A program made the position numbers and the translations under genes. The notes beneath the pieces were generated by a model. It ran no database searches. It saw only the letters and a program-made list of their open reading frames with translations, and was not told the DNA's origin. Below, piece after piece: positions 1-8,736 of a stretch of 64,000 nucleotides of DNA (positions within the stretch are counted from its first letter, which is position 1; the number at the start of each line of letters is the position of its first letter). Source of the DNA: Streptomyces sp. DSM 15324 (lineage in GTDB: Bacteria > Actinomycetota > Actinomycetes > Streptomycetales > Streptomycetaceae); NCBI RefSeq assembly GCF_001514285.1, contig NZ_KQ949025.1, positions 251,571-315,570 of the forward strand, in the 5' to 3' direction.

Positions 1-1573
1 TGACTCCGGAGACCTTCTCCGAGTAGCCCGCGTTGACCTTGTAGTACCAGAGCGGAATGCTCGGCATGTAGTTGACGAGGTCCTTCTCGACCTGCTGGTA
101 GCCCTTCACCGACTCGTCCAGCGTGGCGGCGCTGTCGGCTGCGGCGATCTCCTCGTCGATCTTCTTGTTGGAGAAGCCGCTCTGGTTGCCGGACGACTTG
201 GTGCCGTACAGGTCACGGAGGAAGTTGGCGTTCACCGGGTAGTCCAGCACCCAGCCCGAGCGGTACAGGGACTTGACCTCCTTCGCGTCACGCGCGTCGA
301 GGTCGGCCTGGAAGTCGGCCTTCGGGTCGGTGCCGCACTTCACACCGGTGGCGTTGGTGATGGAGTTGCAGACCGCCTCCACCCACTCCTTGTGACCGCC
401 GTCGGTGTTGTACTGGATGGTGATCGCGTTGCCGGGAACGCCGCCACCCTCCTTGATGAGCTGCTTGGCCTTCGTCGGGTCGTACTTGGTGACGTCACCC
501 GCGACGTTGGGCTCGTAGCCGAGGACTCCCTTGGCGACCCAGCCGGTGGCCGGCTCACGGGTGCCCTGGAGCACGGTCTTGGTGATGGTGGCGCGGTCGA
601 TCGCCATCGACAGGCCCTGGAGGACCTTCGGGTTGATGTCCTTCCACTGCTTGCTGTAGAAGGCGGGGGTGATCATCTGGATGGCGGAGTACGCCTGGTC
701 GACCGCGCGGTCGCCGAGGTCCTGCTTGTAGACCGGCAGGTCCTTCGGGGCGACCTGGGTGATGACGTCGAGGTTGCCGGACTTCAGGTCCTCGTACGCG
801 GTCTCCGGGGTGGAGTAGTTCTTGAAGACCACGCCGCCGTTCTTGGCCGCGTTCGAGCCCTGGTAACCGGCGAACTTCTTGACCGTGATGGCCTTCTTGT
901 GGTCCCAGCTCACGAACTGGTACGGGCCGTTGCCGACCGGCTTCTCACCGGCGGCCTTCGGGTCCTTGTAGAAGGACTCGGGCAGCGGCGAGAAGGCCTG
1001 GTAGCCGAGCTTGTACTCGTAGTACGGAATCGCCGTGGTCAGCTGGATGGTGAAGGTGTTGTCGTCGACGACCTTCAGGCCGGACAGCTCGGTGGCCGTG
1101 GCCTTGCCCTTCTCCGGCGCGACCTTGTCGTAGCCCGCGATGTCGGAGAACCAGAAGCTGTTGGTCTGCTTGTTGGCCGGGCTGGCGGCCCAGTTCCAGG
1201 CCTTGACGTAGGACTCGGCGGTGACCGGGGTGCCGTCGTGGAACTTCCAGCCCGGCTTCAGCTTGACCGTCCAGGTCTTGCTGTCCTTGCTGTCGATCGA
1301 CTCGGCGTTCATGTAGACGATCTTGCCGCTCTCGTCGTAGTCGACCAGACCGGTGAACAGCGAGTTGATCACGATGCTGCCGTAGGACTCCATCGTGTTC
1401 GCCGGCTGCAGCGGGTTCTGCGGCTCACCGGACTCGACCGTGAACGTGCCGTTCGGGTCGATGGCGGCCTTGCTGTCGCCCTTGCTGTCGCCGTCGCCAC
1501 CACCACAGGCGGTCGCTCCCAGTGCCACAACCGCGGCTATCGCGACCCACTTGGCACTCCTCGCACCGCGCAT
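1..1573 (-). CDS. Oligopeptide ABC transporter substrate-binding lipoprotein (family 5), 3' end outside window
   Basis: Extracytoplasmic solute-binding protein of the DppA/OppA (SBP family 5) class, which would capture peptides for an ABC importer. I translated the minus strand from the ATG at 1571-1573, preceded by GGAGGA. The N-terminus has basic residues, a hydrophobic segment and a lipobox ending at Cys23 followed by Gly/Asp-rich linker, so it is a lipoprotein. Family motifs are present, including WKFHDGTPVTA near residue 105 and a late NYMPSIPLWYY segment. About 524 codons are visible and only the last few tens of bases are missing. No other gene lies upstream on this strand before typA, so this is the first gene of its unit; permeases and ATPases presumably follow beyond the left edge. 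It resembles BldKB-type peptide-binding proteins, but which Streptomyces paralogue it is cannot be decided here. Confidence 0.93.
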   Translation of the reverse strand, partial: MRGARSAKWVAIAAVVALGATACGGGDGDSKGDSKAAIDPNGTFTVESGEPQNPLQPANTMESYGSIVINSLFTGLVDYDESGKIVYMNAESIDSKDSKTWTVKLKPGWKFHDGTPVTAESYVKAWNWAASPANKQTNSFWFSDIAGYDKVAPEKGKATATELSGLKVVDDNTFTIQLTTAIPYYEYKLGYQAFSPLPESFYKDPKAAGEKPVGNGPYQFVSWDHKKAITVKKFAGYQGSNAAKNGGVVFKNYSTPETAYEDLKSGNLDVITQVAPKDLPVYKQDLGDRAVDQAYSAIQMITPAFYSKQWKDINPKVLQGLSMAIDRATITKTVLQGTREPATGWVAKGVLGYEPNVAGDVTKYDPTKAKQLIKEGGGVPGNAITIQYNTDGGHKEWVEAVCNSITNATGVKCGTDPKADFQADLDARDAKEVKSLYRSGWVLDYPVNANFLRDLYGTKSSGNQSGFSNKKIDEEIAAADSAATLDESVKGYQQVEKDLVNYMPSIPLWYYKVNAGYSEKVSGV

Positions 1574-2119
1574 GGGTTCCTCCTCAAGAATCCATTGGTT
1601 CACTGCACAGGGCAGCACACGACACAACACCGTTTCCGGCGCCTGAAAATGGTCGGTGCCCCCAGCGCTCGCGAGCCTGCGCCGCCTGTCGGCGCCTGAC
1701 CCGTCCTCCGAGCTCTACGCGCCTAACTATCTGCCATCAGCGAATGCCGAACCACACCGGCAAGGTCTCGGTTCGATCACACCTGGCGGCTAGATCTTCC
1801 AAAATCCGGACAAAGGGATAGAGGGAAGATCCCTGCGAAACGGACTTGTTACACATCTATCGGCGACGAGTGTCCGCATTCCGGACGCAAGGGAGGGAAA
1901 AACCAGTTGCGGCTAACGTGGCCGCTGTGCGGGGGTCGTCTTGGCATGTTCACCGTGAGCAACGGACCATGCCCACAAGGTCGTTCACCGACACCGCACC
2001 CGCCGTGCGCACACTGCACACACATCCGAGGCTAGTACCGAAGGGCCCCATGCGGGCGGTTCCGCACGCGATCAAAGGGTTATCCCTATGTCCCCTCGGA
2101 GTAAAAACTGTGTTCAACA
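1574..2119. other. Long intergenic region upstream of the peptide-binding protein gene
   Basis: About 550 bases without a convincing gene. It must contain the promoter of the peptide-binding lipoprotein. It is visibly less GC-rich than the flanking genes around 1790-1930. ORFs here lack Streptomyces codon bias. I could not assign a clear -35/-10 pair or a named operator. Confidence 0.5.
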
Positions 2120-2156
2120 AGTGAGCCAGGTCCCGCGGTGCGGGACCTGGCTCACT
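2120..2156 (-). terminator. Strong hairpin terminator after typA
   Basis: Perfect inverted repeat: GTGAGCCAGGTCCCGC at 2121-2136, loop GGT, and GCGGGACCTGGCTCAC at 2140-2155. An added A-T pair makes a 17-bp stem. It starts 15 bases past the typA stop codon. No T-run follows, as is common in Streptomyces. Confidence 0.9.
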
Positions 2157-2170
2157 CGCTACGGCCTGGG

Positions 2171-4078
2171 TCAGGCGTGCTTGGCGCGGCTCGCGGTGCG
2201 GGCGCGCTCGCGGGCGTCCAGGACCACCTTGCGGATGCGGACGGCCTCCGGGGTCACCTCGACGCACTCGTCGTCACGGCAGAACTCCAGCGACTGCTCC
2301 AGGGAGAGCTTGCGCGGCGGCACGATGGCCTCGAACGAGTCGGCCGACGACGACCGCATGTTCGTGAGCTTCTTCTCCTTGGTGATGTTGACGTCCATGT
2401 CGTCGGAGCGGGAGTTCTCCCCGACGATCATGCCCTCGTACACCTCGGTGCCGGGGTCCGTGAACAGCACGCCGCGCTCCTGGAGGTTCGTCATCGCGAA
2501 GGCGGTGACGGCACCGGCGCGGTCGGCGACCAGCGAGCCGTTGTTCCGGGTCTGCAGGGCGCCGAACCAGGGCTCGTGGCCCTCGTGGATGGAGTGCCCG
2601 ATGCCCGTGCCACGGGTCTGCGTCAGGAACTCGGTACGGAAGCCGATGAGACCGCGGGAGGGCACCACGAACTCCATGCGGACCCAGCCCGAGCCGTGGT
2701 TGGACATGTTGTCCATCCGGCCCTTGCGGACGCCCATGAGCTGCGTGACCGCGCCCATGTGCTCCTCGGGCACGTCGATCGTCATGCGCTCGACGGGCTC
2801 GTACGTCTTGCCGTCGACCTCCTTGGTGACGACCTGCGGCTTGCCGATGGTCAGCTCGAAGCCCTCACGGCGCATCTGCTCGACCAGGATCGCGAGCGCC
2901 AGCTCACCCCGGCCCTGGACCTCCCAGGCGTCCGGGCGCTCGGTGTCGAGCACGCGGAGGGAGACGTTACCGATCAGCTCGCGGTCGAGGCGGTCCTTGA
3001 CCTGGCGGGCGGTGACCTTGCGGTCCTTGACCGCGGCCTTGTTGTCGGCGCCCTTGCCGGTACCGCCCCGGCCGACCAGCGGCGAGGTGTTCGTACCGAT
3101 GACCATCGAGATCGCCGGCTCGTCGACGGTGATCAGCGGCAGCGGGATCGGGTTCTCGGGGTCGGCGAGGGTCTCACCGATCATGATGTCCGAGATGCCG
3201 GCGACGGCGCAGATGTCGCCCGGGCCGGCCATCTCGGCGGGCTTGCGGGTGAGCGCCTCGGTCATCAGCAGCTCGGTGATGCGCACGTTCGACATCGTGC
3301 CGTCACGCTTGATCCAGGTGACGGTCTGGCCCTTGCGCAGCTCGCCCTGCTCGACGCGGAGGAGCGCGATACGGCCGAGGAAGTTGTCGGCGTCCAGGTT
3401 GGTGACGTGCGCCTGGAGCGGGGCCGCCTCGTCGTACTCCGGAGCCGGGACGTGGGAGAGGATCGTGGAGAAGAACGGCTCCAGGCTGTCGCTGTCGGCC
3501 GGGACGGTGCCGTCCTCCGGCTTGGTCAGCGAGGCCACGCCGTCCCGCGCGCACGCGTAGACGATCGGGAACTCGATCTGGTCCTCGTCGGCGTCCAGGT
3601 CGAGGAAGAGGTCGTAGGTCTCGTTGACGACCTCGTCGATGCGCGAGTCCGGGCGGTCCGTCTTGTTGATGCACAGGATGACGGGCAGGCGCTGCTGGAG
3701 CGCCTTGCGCAGCACGAACCGGGTCTGCGGCAGCGGGCCCTCGGAGGCGTCGACGAGCAGCACCACCGCGTCCACCATCGACAGACCGCGCTCGACCTCG
3801 CCACCGAAGTCGGCGTGGCCCGGGGTGTCGATGATGTTGATGGTGATGACGTCTCCGCCATCCTTCGGGTGATACTTCACGGCCGTGTTCTTGGCCAGGA
3901 TCGTGATGCCCTTCTCACGCTCCAGGTCGTTCGAGTCCATCATTCGGTCGTCGAGCGATTCGGCCGCGTGCGCCGCGAAGGCACCGGCCTGCTTCAGCAT
4001 GGCGTCGACGAGGGTCGTCTTGCCGTGGTCGACGTGGGCGACGATGGCGACGTTGCGGATGTCGTGGCGCGTGGCCAT
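2171..4078 (-). CDS. typA: Translational GTPase TypA/BipA
   Basis: Ribosome-associated GTPase of the EF-G-like superfamily, involved in ribosome assembly and stress adaptation. The G1 motif HVDHGKTT lies near residue 15, G3 is [14 protein letters not shown] and G4 is NKTDRPD, followed by EF-Tu domain 2, EF-G-like domains and the BipA C-terminal domain. The C-terminal part has the signature [15 protein letters not shown]. The open frame extends upstream to 4168, but the family start [11 protein letters not shown] begins at the ATG at 4076-4078, which has GGGAGAA upstream. That gives 635 aa, the usual length. It is monocistronic, with its own terminator and about 140 bases separating it from the upstream antitoxin gene. 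Confidence 0.98.
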   Translation of the reverse strand: MATRHDIRNVAIVAHVDHGKTTLVDAMLKQAGAFAAHAAESLDDRMMDSNDLEREKGITILAKNTAVKYHPKDGGDVITINIIDTPGHADFGGEVERGLSMVDAVVLLVDASEGPLPQTRFVLRKALQQRLPVILCINKTDRPDSRIDEVVNETYDLFLDLDADEDQIEFPIVYACARDGVASLTKPEDGTVPADSDSLEPFFSTILSHVPAPEYDEAAPLQAHVTNLDADNFLGRIALLRVEQGELRKGQTVTWIKRDGTMSNVRITELLMTEALTRKPAEMAGPGDICAVAGISDIMIGETLADPENPIPLPLITVDEPAISMVIGTNTSPLVGRGGTGKGADNKAAVKDRKVTARQVKDRLDRELIGNVSLRVLDTERPDAWEVQGRGELALAILVEQMRREGFELTIGKPQVVTKEVDGKTYEPVERMTIDVPEEHMGAVTQLMGVRKGRMDNMSNHGSGWVRMEFVVPSRGLIGFRTEFLTQTRGTGIGHSIHEGHEPWFGALQTRNNGSLVADRAGAVTAFAMTNLQERGVLFTDPGTEVYEGMIVGENSRSDDMDVNITKEKKLTNMRSSSADSFEAIVPPRKLSLEQSLEFCRDDECVEVTPEAVRIRKVVLDARERARTASRAKHA

Positions 4079-4221
4079 AAAGCGGCGTTCTCCCGGAGTG
4101 TGAGGAAGGCCCGTCGTGTACGTCTGTGTGACGCGGGCCCTGCCGGGCTTGACATGCCACGGCCTCACCCCATGGTACGGGGCCCGGAGGGGGTCGGCCT
4201 CCCAAGGGCTCTCCGCACCCG

Positions 4222-4527
4222 TCAGGCGCTCTTCGTCCGAGGCGAGAGCTCCACCCTCAGCTCGAGCCCCAGAGCACGGGCCAGCCGGTCCAGGACGGGA
4301 ATCGTCGGGACGGTGCCGCCTGCCTCGAACCGTGCCACGGCCGACTGGGTCATGCCGGCCCGGTGACCTAGTTCATGCTGCGACAAGCCGAGGTCCTGCC
4401 GCTTGACGCGCACCGTTTCCCCCAGGGCGAACCGCAGGTGCGCGGCCGCGTACTCGTCCATGATCTCGGGTGTCATGGCCCGGGCCTCCCGGGCCTCGGC
4501 GAGGCTGGTCCGCGTGGTTTCCGTCAC
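4222..4527 (-). CDS. XRE-family antitoxin (HigA-like)
   Basis: A 101-residue protein with one HTH_XRE domain, residues about 40-95, containing LSQHELGHRAGMTQSAVARFEAGG and then LDRLARALGLEL. It probably binds its own promoter and neutralises the upstream toxin. I chose the GTG at 4525-4527 because it overlaps the toxin stop codon (GTGA) and has a strong GAGGAGGAA ribosome site just upstream. Longer upstream starts would overlap the toxin further. The order toxin first, antitoxin second is typical of HigBA-like modules. Confidence 0.85.
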   Translation of the reverse strand: MTETTRTSLAEAREARAMTPEIMDEYAAAHLRFALGETVRVKRQDLGLSQHELGHRAGMTQSAVARFEAGGTVPTIPVLDRLARALGLELRVELSPRTKSA

Positions 4528-4874
4528 TGTTCCTCCTCGTCCAGGGTGTGCCCTTCCGCCTGGCACCGCTTCATGGCCTGCCGCGCCCGCTCCACCTCGG
4601 CGAACTCGCGCATTCGTGTCTTGGGGAACACGGTGAGCATGATGATGCGGCGTCCCGTGGCGATCCAGTACGTGACGCGGACGCGTTCGGCGCCGCAGTA
4701 GAAACGCAGCTCTCTGAGTTTTCCGTCGAGCTGGCGTGTGTACGGCTCACCGAGATGGACTCCCCGCTGCTCCAGCAGGTCAAGATGCATGAGGGCCTGC
4801 GCCCAGCGCCTGTCGTCGAGCCCGGCCAGCCATTCAGCGACCTCCGGCTCCAGTTCGACGGTACCCCAATTCAT
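4524..4874 (-). CDS. RelE/HigB-like toxin (plasmid addiction family)
   Basis: A 116-residue protein with the fold signature of the RelE/ParE (phage-derived Gp49/HigB) superfamily. It has MHLDLLEQRGVHLGEP, then KLRELRFYCGAERVRVTYWIATGRRIIMLTVFPKTR, the usual strand-Arg-strand pattern, and a Lys/Arg-rich tail. The family consists mostly of ribosome-dependent mRNA interferases; that activity is inferred. Translation starts at the ATG at 4872-4874. Its stop overlaps the antitoxin GTG, so the two are translationally coupled. A weak -10-like TAGCGT lies about 10 bases before the ATG, suggesting a very short leader. Confidence 0.85.
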   Translation of the reverse strand: MNWGTVELEPEVAEWLAGLDDRRWAQALMHLDLLEQRGVHLGEPYTRQLDGKLRELRFYCGAERVRVTYWIATGRRIIMLTVFPKTRMREFAEVERARQAMKRCQAEGHTLDEEEQ

Positions 4875-5005
4875 AGCACTGACGCTATGTGCGCAGGTAG
4901 GCGCCCTCGGGCCGTTCGGGCCTGTATTCACCCGATCGTGGGCGCGGCCGCCATTCCCCACCGACGCGGGATGGCGGCCCGGCAATGTGGACCGGCTGGG
5001 GACTG

Positions 5006-7255
5006 TCAGCTCGCCGACGGGCTCGGCGGCCCCTGGGCGCCCTTCTTCAGGAAGCCCATGTCCTCGTAGACCGGCGTCTGGAAGCCGAAGGCTCCCGCGT
5101 TGACGACGTTCTTGCGGGCGGCCGTGAGCTGGGGGCGCTGGTAGAGGGGGATGGACGCGGCCGCCGCCCAGATGCGCGAGTCGGCCTTGCGGATGAGGGA
5201 GAGCTCCTCGTCCGCGTCCAGGGTGGTGCTCGCCCGGTCGAAGAGCTGGTCGACCTGGTCGGTGCCGACGCGGGTGTAGTTCTGCTCGACGCTCAGCGAG
5301 CCGTCGGCGCCCGGTACCGGCTTGGCGTAGATCGGGCGGGCGTCGGTGGCCGGGAACGCCGTCGCCGGCCAGGAGTAGAGCGCGAGGTCGTAGGCGCCGG
5401 AGGCGATGTGGTCCTTGAAGTAGCTCTCGTCCGAGACCTTGACGGTCTCCGTGCGGATGCCGACCGTGCCCAGCATCTTCGTGATCCGCGCGGCGACCGT
5501 GCGCAGCGGCTCCGAGCCCGGCCCGGACGGCACCACGAACCGCAGCGACAGCGCCTTGCCGTCCTTGGCCAGCGCCCCCGCGGCGGCACCGGCCGGGGCG
5601 CGGGTGCCCTGGGGGGCATAGGCACCGGGGGCGGCGCCCTGCCGCTGCTGCCGGTACCGGGTGCCCTCCTGTGCGAGCTGCCGGTCGTCCGTGCCGTGGC
5701 CCTTGTCGTCCTCCCCGACGATGTACGCCCCCTCCGAGCCGCCCTGCGACTTCTCGTCGTCGGACCCCTCGTCCTCGGCGCCCTCCTCGCCGGACGCCTC
5801 CTCCTCCCCGGCCTTGGCGCCCTTGCCTCCCTTCTCCCCCTTTTCCTCCTTCTTCCCCTTCGCCCCCGCCGCCTTCTCGCCCTTCTTCTCCTCCTTGACC
5901 GGTCCCCCGGCCACCCATCCGGCGTCCGTGAGCAGCGCCTGCGCCTCCGCGGTGTCCTGACCGCCGAGCGCCCCGCTGTTGTCGGCGTACGCCTCCTGCC
6001 CGGAGAGGGCGAGATGGCTGCCGACCGGCACCGCGGGCAGCCCCAGCGGCTTCAGCACCAGCTCAGCCAGGGCCTTGCGGTCCAGTGCCCGGGCCACGGC
6101 CCGCCGCACCCGTTCGTCCGCCAGCGGCCCGCCCGCGCCGTTGAGTGCCAGCTGGGTGTAGGCCGGCTCCAGGGAGCGCCGTACCTCGACGTCCTTGAGC
6201 GCCTTCTGCTGGCGCTCCCACGTGGCGATCGCCTTGCGCAGCTTCGCGCGGGCCCGTGTCTCGTGCTCGGCCGTCTCCTCGTCGGAGCCGTGCGCGAGCG
6301 CCCAGGAGCGCAGGCTCTTCGCGGCGGTGCGGCCCGCGCCCGGTCCGGCGAGGGGTCCGGCCGCCGTTCCCTTCGCCGCGCCCTCGATGCGCCGCGCGTC
6401 GGCGGCGTCGATGTCGGCCAGCTCGATCTTCCCGGCGGCCAGGGCGGCGGCCCGCTCGGTGCGGGGCACGGCCGTGAGCTGGATCTCGGACAGCTTGGCC
6501 GGCTCCCCCCACCAGCGCGGATTGCGGGTGAGCCGGACCTGCGCCTTCTTGCGGTCGACCTTCTTCACCAGGAAGGGGCCGGCCGTCACCTTCAGCGTGC
6601 GCCGGGCCCCGTCGTTGAACGAGGTGGGCGTGCCCATGACGTCCTTCGGGTACAGCGGCGAGAACAGCGACTGCCAGTCGGAGTAGGGGCGGGCGAAGGT
6701 GACCCGGACCTCCAGGTCGTTGGCGCCGCGCTCGATCTTCTCGATGCGTTCGTAGCCGGCGTTGCGCGCGGTCCAGTACGCGCTGTCCTTGCCGGACAGG
6801 GCGCGCCACTGGGCGGCGAAGTCGGCGGCGCCGATCTCCCGGCCGTCGCTCCACACCGCCTGCTGGTTCAGCTTGTACAGCACGACCTGCTTGGGCTCGG
6901 TGTCGACGACCTTCGCGGACTCCAGGTAGTCGGGGTTGCGCCGGGCCCGCCCGGCCGCGTCGATCCGGTACATCGACGGCAGGACGGCCTGGGCCACCCG
7001 GGTCGTCGTGGCGTCGGCGTCCGCCTGGAAGGTGTTGAAGGTCTCCGGGACCGCGTCCACCGCCCAGTGCAGCGTGCCCCCGTCGGCGACGAGCGCCCGG
7101 GCGGCCGGGGCGACGTCCTGAGGGGCCAGCGGCCGGCCGGCCTCGTCGCTGTCGCCGCAGCCGGTCAGCAGCGGCACCGCGAGCACGCCCGCCGCGAGGA
7201 AGGCGACCGAGCGCATGACCGCGCGCAGTCCGACGCCGTCGTAGGGCTTCGACAT
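5006..7255 (-). CDS. Family-5 ABC substrate-binding lipoprotein with a charged low-complexity insert
   Basis: Solute-binding protein of the peptide/nickel class. The signal peptide ends in a lipobox at LLTGC (Cys33), and the core segments LHWAVDAVPETFNTFQ, VLYKLNQQAVWSDG and SIPLYQRPQL fit SBP family 5. At 749 residues it is about 200 longer than usual. The excess is mainly residues ~446-560: a Lys/Glu/Gly-rich run, then an acidic Ser/Asp/Glu run, then a Gln/Ala/Pro-rich linker. The insert is in frame and the fold resumes with KALSLRFVVPSG. No permease or ATPase gene is adjacent, so it is an orphan binding protein. It is translated from the ATG at 7253-7255 with GGAGG upstream; an internal ATG at 7216 is an alternative start giving a more typical signal peptide. 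Confidence 0.9.
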   Translation of the reverse strand: MSKPYDGVGLRAVMRSVAFLAAGVLAVPLLTGCGDSDEAGRPLAPQDVAPAARALVADGGTLHWAVDAVPETFNTFQADADATTTRVAQAVLPSMYRIDAAGRARRNPDYLESAKVVDTEPKQVVLYKLNQQAVWSDGREIGAADFAAQWRALSGKDSAYWTARNAGYERIEKIERGANDLEVRVTFARPYSDWQSLFSPLYPKDVMGTPTSFNDGARRTLKVTAGPFLVKKVDRKKAQVRLTRNPRWWGEPAKLSEIQLTAVPRTERAAALAAGKIELADIDAADARRIEGAAKGTAAGPLAGPGAGRTAAKSLRSWALAHGSDEETAEHETRARAKLRKAIATWERQQKALKDVEVRRSLEPAYTQLALNGAGGPLADERVRRAVARALDRKALAELVLKPLGLPAVPVGSHLALSGQEAYADNSGALGGQDTAEAQALLTDAGWVAGGPVKEEKKGEKAAGAKGKKEEKGEKGGKGAKAGEEEASGEEGAEDEGSDDEKSQGGSEGAYIVGEDDKGHGTDDRQLAQEGTRYRQQRQGAAPGAYAPQGTRAPAGAAAGALAKDGKALSLRFVVPSGPGSEPLRTVAARITKMLGTVGIRTETVKVSDESYFKDHIASGAYDLALYSWPATAFPATDARPIYAKPVPGADGSLSVEQNYTRVGTDQVDQLFDRASTTLDADEELSLIRKADSRIWAAAASIPLYQRPQLTAARKNVVNAGAFGFQTPVYEDMGFLKKGAQGPPSPSAS

Positions 7256-7550
7256 CTCTGGTACCTCCGGGGAGCCGCTTCCGGTGCGTTCTGATCACAT
7301 TTGGCGGTATTTTGGAGTTGATCAGATCTACGGTCTGGTCTACGGCTCACTGAAGAGGAAAGGGTTCGCCTGCCGGGAGCGACACGGCGGCGGGGGCGCG
7401 CAGCCCCACCCGTGCGGAGCAATGCACGTCTTCCGCACCCGCCAATCGCTGCACACGCCTTCACATCGACAGGTGTGACGCGCAACACTCGCAGGCGCAC
7501 ATGAACGTTGCCGTCCAGGGCACAGCCGCCCACGGAAGCGAGGTCACGTC
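7256..7550. promoter_or_regulatory. Divergent promoter region between the orphan binding protein and the sdh cluster
   Basis: About 295 bases between two divergent genes. The part at 7290-7345 is unusually A+T-rich for this chromosome. It contains overlapping half-sites: TTGATCAGATC, and TCTACGGTC followed by TCTACGG as a direct repeat. It is a plausible regulator-binding segment, but the regulator cannot be named. Confidence 0.4.
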
Positions 7551-7850
7551 ATGTCCGTGCACGACGACCTGACTACGGTCCAGCGCTGCCTCGACGACCT
7601 CTCCCGGTCCGTCGGCCGCCTGGAGCAGCAGCTCGGCAGCGGCGGCCTGGAGATGCGCCGCGTCCGCGCCGACGCCGACCACCTCCGGGAGAGCGTCGCG
7701 CTGCTGCGGGAGACCGCAGCGGGAACGAAGGCGCCGCCGGCCCCGCAGAAGCAGCAGCTCCTCACCATCCCGGACACCCCCTACGACGACTCCCTGTGGA
7801 TCGACACGGACGACGAGGGACTCGGCGCCCGGGACCGGCACGCCCCCTGA
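7551..7850 (+). CDS. Small hypothetical protein with N-terminal coiled coil
   Basis: A 99-residue protein. Residues 3-60 form heptad-like helices (LTTVQRCLDDLSRSVGRLEQQL, then LEMRRVRADADHLRESVALL), followed by a Pro-rich stretch and an acidic tail. No signal peptide or membrane segment. I do not recognise the family. The ATG at 7551 has a GAGG about 8 bases upstream. It lies 36 bases before the sdh operon on the same strand and may be its first gene. Confidence 0.7.
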   Translation: MSVHDDLTTVQRCLDDLSRSVGRLEQQLGSGGLEMRRVRADADHLRESVALLRETAAGTKAPPAPQKQQLLTIPDTPYDDSLWIDTDDEGLGARDRHAP

Positions 7851-7886
7851 GAACCCCTCCGACCCGACACCGACCGGAGTCCTGCG

Positions 7887-8720
7887 TTGGCCACTGGTAC
7901 GGAACCTCCCTCCACGGAACCCCATCCCCCGGGCGGCGTACGCGGCGCCGGACGCGCCGCGATCGCCGCCCCTCATCTGCGGACCGACCGCTGGTGGCTG
8001 GCGCCCGCCGCCACCGCCGCCGGTCTGCTGGCGTTCATCGCCTACTCGACCTGGCGCGCCTTCGCGAACGCCGACTACTACGCGGCGCCGTACGTCTCGC
8101 CGTTCTACTCCCCCTGTCTGGCGGAGAACTGCCGGCCCATGCACGCCGGCCCCAACGCGGAGATCTTCGGCGGCTGGTGGGGCATCTCGCCCGCGATCAT
8201 CATCCTGATCTTCCCGCTGGGCTTCCGCCTGACCTGCTACTACTACCGCAAGGCCTACTACCGGGGCTTCTGGGCCTCGCCCCCGGCCTGCGCGGTGGCC
8301 GAGCCGCACACCAAGTACACCGGTGAGACCCGCTTCCCGCTGATCCTGCAGAACATCCACCGGTACTTCTTCTACGCCGCGATCGTCGTCGCCGGGATCC
8401 TGACCTACGACACCGTGCTCTCCTTCCGCGACGAGCACTACCGCTGGGGCCACATGGGCCTCGGCACGCTGGTCTTCCTGGTCAACATCACGCTGATCTG
8501 GGCGTACACGATCTCCTGCCACTCCTGCCGGCACATCGTGGGCGGCAAGCTCAAGCACTTCTCCCGGCATCCCGTGCGCTACCGGGCGTGGCAGTTCGTC
8601 GGCAGGCTCAACGCCCGGCACATGCAGCTCGCCTGGGCGTCGCTGGTGAGCGTGGCGGCCGCCGACTTCTACGTCTACCTGGTCGCGTCCGGTGTCTTCG
8701 ACGATCCGAGGTTCTTCTGA
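7887..8720 (+). CDS. sdhC: Succinate dehydrogenase membrane anchor subunit (Sdh1-type)
   Basis: Integral membrane subunit that docks the SdhAB catalytic pair and passes electrons to menaquinone. The protein has 277 residues with about five hydrophobic segments, near residues 38-58, 97-115, 156-178, 188-210 and 247-268. Length and gene order (membrane, flavoprotein, iron-sulfur) match the mycobacterial Sdh1 operon rather than the classical separate SdhC and SdhD. It is rich in Cys and His at segment borders: C77, C82, H86, C117, C135, H158, and C211-H212-x-C214-x-H216. The start is TTG at 7887; no ATG or GTG precedes the conserved part. It ends 16 bases before the sdhA ATG. Confidence 0.88.
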   Translation: MATGTEPPSTEPHPPGGVRGAGRAAIAAPHLRTDRWWLAPAATAAGLLAFIAYSTWRAFANADYYAAPYVSPFYSPCLAENCRPMHAGPNAEIFGGWWGISPAIIILIFPLGFRLTCYYYRKAYYRGFWASPPACAVAEPHTKYTGETRFPLILQNIHRYFFYAAIVVAGILTYDTVLSFRDEHYRWGHMGLGTLVFLVNITLIWAYTISCHSCRHIVGGKLKHFSRHPVRYRAWQFVGRLNARHMQLAWASLVSVAAADFYVYLVASGVFDDPRFF

Positions 8721-8736
8721 TGAGTGGGGCGTTCTG

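Noticed and set aside
392..1699. Forward 435-codon ORF
   Set aside because: It is the antisense of the peptide-binding lipoprotein, has a meaningless Leu/Val/Gly/Arg-rich composition and no ribosome site.
2138..4366. Forward 742-codon ORF
   Set aside because: Exact antisense of typA; the reverse frame has all GTPase motifs.
4524..5918. Reverse 464-codon ORF spanning the toxin and the binding-protein gene
   Set aside because: Only the end from the ATG at 4874 is the toxin; the upstream part is an out-of-frame shadow of the binding protein.
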